Of a stretch of DNA of 64,000 nucleotides, positions 8,867-16,730 are shown piece after piece. The notes under the pieces are model-generated. The model saw only the letters and a list, made by a program, of their open reading frames with translations. It did not search any database and was not told the DNA's origin. How positions within the stretch are numbered: the first letter of the stretch is position 1; every line of letters starts with the position of its first letter. Origin of the DNA: Nitratireductor indicus C115 (GTDB lineage: Bacteria; Pseudomonadota; Alphaproteobacteria; Rhizobiales; Rhizobiaceae); contig NZ_AMSI01000007.1 of NCBI RefSeq assembly GCF_000300515.1, positions 1-64,000 on the forward strand. The letters are read 5' to 3'. The translations under genes were made by a program, and so were the position numbers.

Positions 8867-9745
8867 CGCCTTGAACACCCGGCTCGACGGAGCGATCCCC
8901 AGACCGTCCCGGCAAAACCGTACTGCTTCGAGAAGCCCTGCCATCGCGATACCCGTGTCGAACCCCTGCTCCTCCAGCAGATAGACCACATCCTCCGTGG
9001 CGACATTGCCGGCAGCACCCGGCGCGAACGGACACCCCCCGAGCCCCCCGGCCGCCGCATCGAGGGTGCGCACGCCAAGCCGCACCGCTTCCCAGACATT
9101 GGCCACGCCCATCCCGTAGGTATCGTGGAAATGGGCGGCTATGCCCTCCATCGGAACATGGCGCGCAACCGCTTCCACCACTGCGGCAATGCGCACGGGA
9201 GTGGCCTTGCCGAGCGTCTCTCCAAGAGCGATCTCGCAGCATCCCATCCCGCGTAAAGCCTTTGCCACCGATGCGACCCGGTCGGGCTCGATCCGCCCGG
9301 CATAGGGGCAATCGGTAATTGTCGAGATATAGCCGCGCACGAACAGACCCTCGTCACGGGCCTGTGCCACGATAGGCGCGAAACGCTCGAGCGAGGCTGA
9401 GACGGTCGAGCCGATATTGCGTTCGGCAAAGGCATCGCTCGCTGCCGTAAAGACGGCGATTGCCCGCGCTCGGGCCTCCAGTGCCTGCTCCAACCCCCGC
9501 ATATTGGCCACGAGAACCATGTCGCCGGGGCGGTCCCGCGAACCGGTGGCCTCCATCACCTGTGCCGTATCCGCCATGCGCGGCACACGCTGAGGTGAAA
9601 CGAAGGCGCCGACCTCCATCCTTTGAATGCCGGCGCGCCGCAACATTCCGATCAGTTCGACGCGCGCCGCCGTTTCCACCGGCTCCCTGCGCGCCTGCAA
9701 CCCGTCGCGCGGACCGACCTCGACGATCGAGACCCTTCCGCTCAC
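8849..9745 (-). CDS. mvaB: hydroxymethylglutaryl-CoA lyase
   Basis: A 298-residue TIM-barrel enzyme that splits HMG-CoA into acetoacetate and acetyl-CoA. Conserved elements are all present: the metal/catalytic segment EVGPRDGLQ at the N-terminus, HFHDTYGMG about two thirds along, and the catalytic-cysteine loop GGLGGCPFAPGAAGN. Its ATG overlaps the stop of the HMG-CoA reductase gene (ATGA at 9742-9745), so the two are translationally coupled. This pairing is the signature of mevalonate catabolism as known from Pseudomonas mevalonii rather than of leucine degradation, where the lyase sits with liu genes. Confidence 0.93.
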   Translation of the reverse strand: MSGRVSIVEVGPRDGLQARREPVETAARVELIGMLRRAGIQRMEVGAFVSPQRVPRMADTAQVMEATGSRDRPGDMVLVANMRGLEQALEARARAIAVFTAASDAFAERNIGSTVSASLERFAPIVAQARDEGLFVRGYISTITDCPYAGRIEPDRVASVAKALRGMGCCEIALGETLGKATPVRIAAVVEAVARHVPMEGIAAHFHDTYGMGVANVWEAVRLGVRTLDAAAGGLGGCPFAPGAAGNVATEDVVYLLEEQGFDTGIAMAGLLEAVRFCRDGLGIAPSSRVFKALGASL

Positions 9746-11022
9746 TGTCCGCCCCGGATGCGCTTCAGAATATCCTCCGCAAGATCCTGACGCACCTTTC
9801 CGAGAACCTTCAATTCGCTCGCCACGAGATCGATCTCGTCCCCCACCGCACCGACCATCAGGGCGACATTCTGCGCATGCAGGGCCATGTGCCCCTTCTG
9901 AATACCGGTCGTGGCAAGCGCCCGCATGGCTGCGAAATTCTGCGCCAGACCAATGGCGACGATGACACGGGCAAGCGCATCGGCCGTCTGAACGCCAAGC
10001 AGCTTGAGATTGGCCTGTGCGGTAGGATGCACCTTCGTCGCCCCGCCGATCAGCCCCACCGCCATGGGCATCTCCAGGATGCCGACGAGATTGCCCTCGG
10101 CATCCTTTTCCCAGCGCGACATGGAGCGGTAACGACCGGTCCGCGCCGCAAAGGCGTGCGCCCCGGCCTCGATGGCGCGCGTATCGTTGCCGGTCGCCAG
10201 AACCACCGCGCTCACACCGTTCATGATGCCTTTGTTGTGTGTGGCTGCCCGATAGGGGTCAGCATCGGCAAAGCGATAGGCCGAAAGCATATCGTCGCGC
10301 ACCTGCACGCCACCGATTTCACCAAGCGGCCACACCGCCCGGGCGCGCACGACACGCCGATCGGCAAGGTTGGTCAGGATGCGCAGCAGCGTTCGCGCGC
10401 CGGTCCATTCGGCAAGCTTCGGCGCCAGGGCTTCCGCCATGCTGTTGACTGCGTTCGCGCCCATCGCATCGCGCGTGTCGACGATGATGTGGACGATGGT
10501 CATCGACCCTTCATCCGTCTCGATCACGCGGACCTCCAGATCGCGGAACCCGCCGCCGAACTTTACCAGAAGCGGGTCGGTCTCATCGCAGATCGTTCGG
10601 ATTTCCTCGAACCGCTCATAGACCTTGAGACGCACATTCTCCGGATCGCTGACGCCCAGCAGCTGAATCTGCGCCGCCATGACCGGCCCGCTGCCGGAGG
10701 TGAAGAAGCCGCCGGTTCCGCGGCAGCGCTTGGCCGCGTTGCAGACTGCCGCGACCACCGAGGATTCCTCCGTTGCCATCGGCACCAGCACCTCGCGTCC
10801 GTCGACGATCATGTTGGTGGCAACGCCCACGGGAATGGCCATAGCGGAGATCGCGTTCTCCACAAGCCGGTCCGCAAGTTCGATCTGGCCTTCGGCGGCC
10901 GCCGAAAGACTGTCGATCGCCTCGTTACCGAGACCAGCCTGGCGCGCCACGGCTTGCAGCCGTGCTGCCGGCGTCATCTTGTGGAGACCTTCTATACGGG
11001 ACGATTGGACGTCGCTCATCAT
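9742..11022 (-). CDS. mvaA: degradative (class II) HMG-CoA reductase
   Basis: A 426-residue class II HMG-CoA reductase, close to the 428 residues of the Pseudomonas mevalonii enzyme. Catalytic residues can be placed: glutamate in MATEESS (E85/E86), K264 in HNKGIMNG, D280 in ATGNDTRA and H378 in GHMALH; the last three keep the P. mevalonii spacing (K267, D283, H381). In degradative direction it oxidises mevalonate plus CoA to HMG-CoA with NAD. No membrane anchor. It lies 13 bp after the TRAP large permease gene and overlaps mvaB, so uptake, oxidation and cleavage of mevalonate are encoded in one transcript. Confidence 0.95.
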   Translation of the reverse strand: MMSDVQSSRIEGLHKMTPAARLQAVARQAGLGNEAIDSLSAAAEGQIELADRLVENAISAMAIPVGVATNMIVDGREVLVPMATEESSVVAAVCNAAKRCRGTGGFFTSGSGPVMAAQIQLLGVSDPENVRLKVYERFEEIRTICDETDPLLVKFGGGFRDLEVRVIETDEGSMTIVHIIVDTRDAMGANAVNSMAEALAPKLAEWTGARTLLRILTNLADRRVVRARAVWPLGEIGGVQVRDDMLSAYRFADADPYRAATHNKGIMNGVSAVVLATGNDTRAIEAGAHAFAARTGRYRSMSRWEKDAEGNLVGILEMPMAVGLIGGATKVHPTAQANLKLLGVQTADALARVIVAIGLAQNFAAMRALATTGIQKGHMALHAQNVALMVGAVGDEIDLVASELKVLGKVRQDLAEDILKRIRGGQ

Positions 11023-11034
11023 GTGACCTGTTTT

Positions 11035-12348
11035 CTACTGGATCATGGATTTGGGAAGCCAGAGCACAAGCTCCGGGAACAGCGCACAGATCAGGATGCC
11101 GAGCGCCTGAAGAAGCATGAAGGGAATGATGGCCCGATAGACCGTACCCATGCCTATGCCGGCTGGCAGAACGCCCTTCATGTAGAACAGCGTGTAGCCG
11201 AAGGGCGGCGAGATATAGGCCATCTGCGCCGAGACGAGGAACAGAATGCCGAACCACAGCCGGTCGAAGCCGAGAAAATCGATCACCGGCAGAAACACCG
11301 GCACACACAGAAGAATGATGCCGATCTCATCGAGAAACATGCCGAGGAAGAAAAGGATCATCAGCATCACCGCAAGCACGACCCAGCGATTGGCTTCCAG
11401 GTCCTGGATGAAACCGAGGAGGAAATCCGCCCCGCCCGTTCCTGTGAAGATCGCCACGAAGGCGCGCGCACCGATGGTGATCCACAGGATCATGGTCGTG
11501 ACCTTCACCACATCCGTGCCAACCCCGCGCAGGAGCTCCCAGCCGAGACGCTTTTCGATCAGTGCCGAGATGAAGGCGAGAGCAACACCGACGGCCGCCG
11601 CTTCGGTCGGTGTGGCAATGCCCATATAAATGGTCCCAAGCACGCCAACGATGATGAGCATCGGCAGGATCAGGGATTTGAGCGCGCTAAGGCGCATCGC
11701 CCAGGTGATGTCGCCTTCATCGGCCGGGCGCGGCGCAATCGACGGGTTGAGCGCGGCCCGCAACACGATGTACCCGATATAGAGCGAGGCAAGCAGCAGG
11801 CCCGGTACCACGCCGGCAATGAACATCTGCCCGATGGAGGCCTGTGCGGTAACCGCATAGACGATGGTGATGACCGATGGCGGAATGAGAATGCCGAGCG
11901 TGCCGCCCGCGCAGATCGTACCGATCGCGAGTTCGGGCTGGTAATTACGCTTGAGCATGGATGGCAAGGCCAGCATGCCCATGGCAGCCACGGCGGCCCC
12001 CACAATGCCGGTCATGGCGGCAATGATGGTGCAGATGGCGATGGTGCCGACCGCCAGCCCTCCCGGCAAGCGTCGCGACCAGAGTTCCATCGCCCGGTAA
12101 AGGCTCTCGATAACGCCTGAGCGCTGCAAGACGCTCGCCATCATCACATAGAGCGGAATGGCGAGAAGGGATTCTGAACGCATCGTGTCGAAGAGGTTCA
12201 GCACGGTGACGGCAAGTGCGGCCGGCCCCCACAGCGTCACTGTGAAGAGCAACGCCAGCGAGCCGAGCGTGAAGGCCAGCGGCACACCTGTCAGAAGCAG
12301 GCCGACAAGGCTTGCAAACATGATGACGAGGACGAATTCGGATGTCAT
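11035..12348 (-). CDS. TRAP transporter large permease (DctM-type)
   Basis: A 437-residue integral membrane protein with about twelve to thirteen hydrophobic segments and the DctM signatures: an N-terminal GVPLAFTLGS, GGTLGILIPPS in the middle (shared by TRAP and other ion-transporter families) and PPFGYTLFYMKG near the end. It forms the sodium-driven channel of a tripartite TRAP importer. Its ATG overlaps the stop of the small permease gene (ATGA), and it is followed by mvaA, so the likely substrate is mevalonate or a close relative. Confidence 0.93.
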   Translation of the reverse strand: MTSEFVLVIMFASLVGLLLTGVPLAFTLGSLALLFTVTLWGPAALAVTVLNLFDTMRSESLLAIPLYVMMASVLQRSGVIESLYRAMELWSRRLPGGLAVGTIAICTIIAAMTGIVGAAVAAMGMLALPSMLKRNYQPELAIGTICAGGTLGILIPPSVITIVYAVTAQASIGQMFIAGVVPGLLLASLYIGYIVLRAALNPSIAPRPADEGDITWAMRLSALKSLILPMLIIVGVLGTIYMGIATPTEAAAVGVALAFISALIEKRLGWELLRGVGTDVVKVTTMILWITIGARAFVAIFTGTGGADFLLGFIQDLEANRWVVLAVMLMILFFLGMFLDEIGIILLCVPVFLPVIDFLGFDRLWFGILFLVSAQMAYISPPFGYTLFYMKGVLPAGIGMGTVYRAIIPFMLLQALGILICALFPELVLWLPKSMIQ

Positions 12349-12851
12349 GACCGAGCCCCCTCCTCGCCCGACGGAGCAAGAATTGTCATGGCCGCCTCAG
12401 CCAAAGCCTGCAGAAACAGCATGGCGAAGGAAAAGGGCACTATGAACTTCAGCCACCAGATCGGCGGGTTCCAGGCCGAAAAGCTCGTTTCGCCGAGCGC
12501 ATAGGCATTCACCGCCAGTGGCCAGCTCACCACGGCGAAGACACCCGCAAAGACAGCGATCACGAGACAGGCGAAAACATCGAGCGCGCGACGGGTCGGC
12601 CCCTGCGCCTTCTCGCTGAAGATATCCACGGCCACATGGCCGCGCAGATGCAGAAGATAGGGACCGGCAAGCAGGAAATGCGGCCCGAAGACAAGCGTGC
12701 TTGCTTCCATCGCCCACACGGTTGGCGCATCGAAGGCATAGCGGGCGACCACTTCATAAAGAAGCATCGGCACGACCGCGAAGATGATCGCGGCAGCAAG
12801 AATGAACAGAAGCCGGTTGATCCCGGTGATTGTGGCGCAGACTGCTTGCAT
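12345..12851 (-). CDS. TRAP transporter small permease (DctQ-type)
   Basis: About 168 residues with four hydrophobic segments, the usual size and topology of a DctQ subunit, including the WAMEASTLVFGPHFLLAGPY region. I place the start at the ATG at 12851 because the hydrophobic first helix follows directly; a GTG at 12872 would add seven residues. It pairs with DctM (4-bp overlap) and with the binding protein encoded upstream. Confidence 0.85.
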   Translation of the reverse strand: MQAVCATITGINRLLFILAAAIIFAVVPMLLYEVVARYAFDAPTVWAMEASTLVFGPHFLLAGPYLLHLRGHVAVDIFSEKAQGPTRRALDVFACLVIAVFAGVFAVVSWPLAVNAYALGETSFSAWNPPIWWLKFIVPFSFAMLFLQALAEAAMTILAPSGEEGARS

Positions 12852-12892
12852 GAAACTGCCATCTGGCCGCACGGCGCGGCCTGGAGAAAGGA

Positions 12893-12914
12893 CGGGCGGC
12901 GCAGACGCCGCCCG
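12893..12914 (-). other. intercistronic hairpin between TRAP binding-protein and permease genes
   Basis: Perfect 9-bp inverted repeat (CGGGCGGCG and CGCCGCCCG) with a four-base loop in the 75-bp gap after the binding-protein stop. No long T-run follows on the minus strand, so it looks more like a 3'-end mRNA stabiliser or partial attenuator, allowing more binding protein than permease, than like a full terminator. Confidence 0.55.
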
Positions 12915-12926
12915 ATGAATATTCAG

Positions 12927-13958
12927 CTAGATGAGGCCAAGCGACTGCATGAACGCGACCTGGCTGTCGACGATCTTGGTTGCCAGCGGGTCGCCCTTGG
13001 TCGCCTTCTTCCAGGATTCGACCGCCTTGCCACGAGCCGCCGAGATGTCGGCTGGATCGAGCTGGAGCACCTCGACACCCTTCTCGCGATACTTGTCCAG
13101 AATCTCGGTATTCTGCACGATGATGCGCTGGCGCAACGAACCGGAAATCTCCCGCGCCGCCACTGCGAGCGCCGCCTTGAAACTGTCCGGCAGCGCGCCA
13201 AAGGCAGCGGTGTTGGCCACATAGCTCGTGGCCGTCGTCGGCTGATGCACGCCTGGCAGAATGATGAACTTTGCCACTTCTGCAAGACCCGCCTCGTAGT
13301 TGGCGGTCAGGTCGCCACGGTCAGCAAAGTCGATCAGGCCTTTTTCGAGGCCGGAATAAACCTCCGCCGTCGCCATTGGCGTGACGGCCACGCCGAGATC
13401 GCCCATCACCGCCGAAGCAAGCCCCACGAAACGGCCCTTCTTGCCAGCCATGTCGGCGATGCTCTCGATCTTGACGGTCGAATGCATCGGCTCTTCGCCA
13501 TAAACCGTCGGCGCGATATAGGTCAGGCCTGCCTTGGCATAGGCTTCTCGCGCCATATCGAGCCCGCCGAGTTCGTAGAACCACGCCTCATACTGATCGG
13601 GGTCCGGAAAGCCGAAGGGAATGGTCGATGTGAAGGCGAAAGATGGAATCTTGCCTGCCTCATACCCGTCGAAGGTCTTCATCATCTGGAATGCGCCGCT
13701 GCGGACTGCATCGAAGGCCTGCGCCGCCGGCACGAGCTGTCCCGCCGAGAAGAGCTTGATATCGAATTTGCCATCGGTCAGTTCGGCAACGCGGGCCACG
13801 AAGTTCTTTTCAAACTCGTATGGGGTGGTGCCCCCGTCCCAGAGCGCCTGCATGCGCCAGGACACTGTTTCCTGCGCGCGGGCCACGGCAGGCATCGCCA
13901 ATGCTACGCCTCCCAACGCCGAAGCAGTCAGAATCCGGCGTCGTCTCAAATCAGTCAT
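12927..13958 (-). CDS. TRAP transporter solute-binding protein (DctP-type)
   Basis: A 343-residue periplasmic binding protein. The N-terminus has a twin-arginine-like signal (LRRRRILTASALGG...) with a probable AxA-type cleavage after AVARA, near residue 25. The mature part reads as a DctP protein, with the conserved region ending in ATAEVYSGLEKGLIDFAD. I chose the ATG at 13958 because GGGAGGAAG lies directly upstream; 13 more codons are open but lack a ribosome site. It is the first gene of the TRAP-mvaA-mvaB operon. The operon context suggests mevalonate as ligand. Confidence 0.9.
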   Translation of the reverse strand: MTDLRRRRILTASALGGVALAMPAVARAQETVSWRMQALWDGGTTPYEFEKNFVARVAELTDGKFDIKLFSAGQLVPAAQAFDAVRSGAFQMMKTFDGYEAGKIPSFAFTSTIPFGFPDPDQYEAWFYELGGLDMAREAYAKAGLTYIAPTVYGEEPMHSTVKIESIADMAGKKGRFVGLASAVMGDLGVAVTPMATAEVYSGLEKGLIDFADRGDLTANYEAGLAEVAKFIILPGVHQPTTATSYVANTAAFGALPDSFKAALAVAAREISGSLRQRIIVQNTEILDKYREKGVEVLQLDPADISAARGKAVESWKKATKGDPLATKIVDSQVAFMQSLGLI

Positions 13959-13999
13959 TGCTTCCTCCCAAGACAGCAAAGTTATCGATCGTCGCAAAG

Positions 14000-14079
14000 T
14001 GTCCTAAAATGAATTGGGACAATCAAGGGACAGTTAGACAGGAAATGAGAATGACTGTCCCAATGATTTCTGTGGGACA
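14000..14079. promoter_or_regulatory. cluster of TGTCCC/GGGACA half-sites before the TRAP-mva operon
   Basis: The 134-bp gap between the LacI-type gene and the TRAP binding-protein gene contains two inverted repeats: TGTCC...GGACA at 14000-14021 and TGTCCC...GGGACA at 14056-14079, plus a lone GGGACA at 14027-14032. ATTGGGACA at 14013-14021 is the exact reverse complement of TGTCCCAAT at 14056-14064. This density suggests cooperative binding by a dimeric regulator. It does not look like the CG-centred LacI operator type, so the regulator may not be the adjacent LacI protein. Confidence 0.5.
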
Positions 14080-14092
14080 CCTGCCCTCTCGA

Positions 14093-15133
14093 TCAGCCGA
14101 TGGAGCCGCCTTCGACAATGCTGACGGGCATCAGGAGATGATGCGCCTCGCCCCCTTCCCCACCGATCAGGCCGATCAGTATCTTGCTGATTTCCTGACC
14201 GATTTCATAAGCGGGCGAGGCAATGCTGCACAGGGTTGGTTTGGAGAACTTCTGAAACAGGAACGCATTGTACCCGGTTACCATCAGGTCGCCAGGAACG
14301 GAGAGCCCGCACCGCTCCGCGGCTTGCATCGCCGCGAGGCCGAGCTGATCGTTGCCGCCCATCACCGCATCGGTGTTCGGGTGGCTCCGCAACCACGATT
14401 CGATCTGGCCGATGGAAGCTTCGAAATCGTCTTCGCTGCAGGACAGATAGTCGATAAGCGCGCGCTTTCCTGCTGCCGCCGCCGCAGCGGTTGCACGTCG
14501 CTCCATGGCCGGCCAGACCTGGCGGGAAGCCGCGAACAGAATACGCTTGGCTCCCTTGTCGAGCAGGCGCCCGACAAGCATCCCCGCTCCGGCACCATCG
14601 TCCTGGCAGACGGAAGAGACTTCAGGCAAATCGGGTGGAGGCTCGTCCTGGATGATGACCATCGGAAGGTTCAGCTGCGCGAGCTTTCTGTAGACCTGCA
14701 CCCTCTGTTCGCGCTCACCCGAAACCATAACTGCAAATCCGTCATAGCCGAAGCTGCGCTCCATGAGCGTGTCGAGAGCTTCCGGGCTGCGCAGCCCATT
14801 CACCATGAGGCTGTAGCCGATAGTGGCAAGATAGTTGCTCATCCCGGCGGCGACCTGGGTGATGTAGGGATCATCGAGAAAGCGCCGGTCGGGGTGCAGC
14901 ACCGTCAGGCCGAGCGCGAATTCCTTTTGCAGCCTCAAGCTGCGGCCGCTGCGCTGCGGCCGATAGTTGAGTTCGCGAATTGCCTCGCGCACCCGCGCGG
15001 CCACCTCGTCGCCAACACGCGCCATGCGCCCGTTGATGACATTGGACACCGTCATCACAGAGACATTGGCAAGCTTTGCCACGTCCTTGAGGCTCGGCTT
15101 TGGCGACCGCCCCACGGCGGACTTCTTGGCCAT
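14093..15133 (-). CDS. LacI-family transcriptional regulator
   Basis: A 346-residue LacI/GalR protein: helix-turn-helix and hinge at the N-terminus (SLKDVAKLANVSVMTVSNVI, about residues 14-33, then ELNYRPQRSGRSLR) followed by a periplasmic-binding-like ligand domain. It is encoded between the mevalonate operon (downstream, same strand) and the sugar-acid/ABC operon (upstream, same strand), so it could control either. LacI proteins usually sense sugars, which favours the sugar-acid block; a LacI-like site is present in the RraA/SDR divergent promoter (24828-24839). Confidence 0.9.
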   Translation of the reverse strand: MAKKSAVGRSPKPSLKDVAKLANVSVMTVSNVINGRMARVGDEVAARVREAIRELNYRPQRSGRSLRLQKEFALGLTVLHPDRRFLDDPYITQVAAGMSNYLATIGYSLMVNGLRSPEALDTLMERSFGYDGFAVMVSGEREQRVQVYRKLAQLNLPMVIIQDEPPPDLPEVSSVCQDDGAGAGMLVGRLLDKGAKRILFAASRQVWPAMERRATAAAAAAGKRALIDYLSCSEDDFEASIGQIESWLRSHPNTDAVMGGNDQLGLAAMQAAERCGLSVPGDLMVTGYNAFLFQKFSKPTLCSIASPAYEIGQEISKILIGLIGGEGGEAHHLLMPVSIVEGGSIG

Positions 15134-15305
15134 ATCGCGTTCGACCCAACTGCCGCCCCGTCACAGGGGCCCTTCAACCTGCTTACATTGATATACGCCG
15201 AATTGCGGTTGGGCGGGCCTGGAGACTGTGGACAACCGGAGGCTTGTGCACCCGGAAATGCGGTTATCCGCTCTCCCGGATGCATCCTTCAGCACTTCAG
15301 CGTTT

Positions 15306-16730
15306 TCAAGCGGTGTGAAGTGACTTCACCAGCTCGATGGCGGACTGCCGAAAAACGGCTTCGGCATCCTTCGAAACATAGCAGGCGAGCTCCACCTCAT
15401 AGCCGCCCTCGGCATAGCACTCGGCCGGCGGCAGATAGCCCTCGGTTCCGTTTGTGTAGCCTCCGACAAAGGTCATCGCGAAGGGTGAGGCCTCGCGGAT
15501 GGCGAGCCCCGTTGCCGAAAATATCTCCATCGGCGCCGACACCAGCACCGCATCGCCGACGCGCAGGGCGCGTATCGGGATAGGCACCGTCGAAACGCCC
15601 TGCACGCGCCGGGCCATGACGAGCATGATATCGGCGCGCCGTGCCCGGAAATGGACATCGGCAAGCGTTTCATGATCCGCGCCATCGTTCTTCAACGCGT
15701 GGAGTTCCGCCCTGGTCGCAGCCGCGCGTTCTTCCAGAACGTCGATGGCCTCGAACGGTTTGACGGGCAATTCGGCAACCGCTTCCGCCACGCGAACCGT
15801 TGCAGGAGTGTCGGCAAGCACAGTCTTCTTCTGAACGCCGAGCGGAGCTCCCGATTCCACCACATGGCTGTAGTCCATGCGGTAGTTCATGGGAGACATC
15901 GCGGTAAGCGTGGCGGCTGCATCCGCCGCGATCCGGTTGCCGATCCGCTCGGCGAGCCGCACATCGCCGCTCAGGGCCTCGAACGGGATTTGATCACCCG
16001 CACTGCCCTGCAGGAACAGACAGATACCGCCGACGAGCTTCTCGACACCCTCTTTCAGAGCTCCCGGAAACTCCGCGCTGATCGCCGTATTCTGGTGAGC
16101 GAGCACGATTGGATGCGTGCCGTAGCCCACCACGCTTGCGATCGTATTGCCGTCGAGATCGTCGAAACGCAGGAGCGCTATCGTGGTGTCGCGCAACCCG
16201 CCCTGATGCGGGCTGACCACCATCCGTCCCTCCGGCGTGGAGAAACGCCGGTTCAGCGTGACCTCGCTTGCGCCATAACCGGAGGCGATGCGCGCCGGCT
16301 GCAGGCTTTCCACCGCCATGCGGCAAGCCGAAAGAACGGCCTGCCGGCATTTTTCGCGCCATGCCGGCATCAGGTTCATGCCAGGCATGTCCGGCGACAG
16401 ACCGTTTGTCGTCTCCGCATTCCAGACCGGCGCGCTGTGCGTGTGCGTGGCCCCTATCGAAACATGGTCCGCCGGAACGCCCGTTTCCCGCTCGATTTCA
16501 GCGCGCATCTCATCGCAGACATTCGTCGGCAATCCCGTCAGATCGAGATCGCAGACCAGAAGTCTGGTTCCATCATTTTCAAGGCAAAGCGCTGTCGCAC
16601 GCAGCGGCAGGTGAATGCTTTCGGCAAGATCGACGGTGCGCGCACCCCAAAGGATATGGGGAATACCCACCGGCGGCGTCATGTCTGCGCGCCCCGCTCC
16701 GCATTTCAACAAGGTCGTCTCCTTCATCAT
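15306..16730 (-). CDS. neutral-ceramidase-like protein lacking the catalytic serine
   Basis: A 474-residue protein of the neutral/alkaline non-lysosomal ceramidase N-terminal family. Likely zinc ligands are present: GATHTHSAP (H96/H98), YGTHPIVL (H206), a glutamate in APMEIF, and a tyrosine in the NGTEGYLPP region. In true ceramidases the catalytic serine sits in a GD-V-S-P motif; here the equivalent reads GSAGDQIP, without that serine. No signal peptide, so it is cytoplasmic, unlike secreted ceramidases. The ATG at 16730 overlaps the dehydratase stop (ATGA). Position inside a sugar-acid operon suggests hydrolysis of an imported amide, ester or lactone; that is a guess. Confidence 0.8.
   Translation of the reverse strand: MMKETTLLKCGAGRADMTPPVGIPHILWGARTVDLAESIHLPLRATALCLENDGTRLLVCDLDLTGLPTNVCDEMRAEIERETGVPADHVSIGATHTHSAPVWNAETTNGLSPDMPGMNLMPAWREKCRQAVLSACRMAVESLQPARIASGYGASEVTLNRRFSTPEGRMVVSPHQGGLRDTTIALLRFDDLDGNTIASVVGYGTHPIVLAHQNTAISAEFPGALKEGVEKLVGGICLFLQGSAGDQIPFEALSGDVRLAERIGNRIAADAAATLTAMSPMNYRMDYSHVVESGAPLGVQKKTVLADTPATVRVAEAVAELPVKPFEAIDVLEERAAATRAELHALKNDGADHETLADVHFRARRADIMLVMARRVQGVSTVPIPIRALRVGDAVLVSAPMEIFSATGLAIREASPFAMTFVGGYTNGTEGYLPPAECYAEGGYEVELACYVSKDAEAVFRQSAIELVKSLHTA

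Noticed and set aside
9460-12120. An open frame of 886 codons on the plus strand, antisense to mvaB, mvaA and the TRAP large permease gene
   Set aside because: It lies opposite three genes with clear families and catalytic residues. Its translation is rich in His, Arg and Asp with no domain-like pattern, which is usual for the antisense frame of GC-rich codons.
13820-15583. A 587-codon plus-strand frame across the TRAP binding-protein start and the LacI gene
   Set aside because: It runs antisense to a LacI gene with a standard helix-turn-helix and crosses the intergenic repeat cluster; no domain seen.
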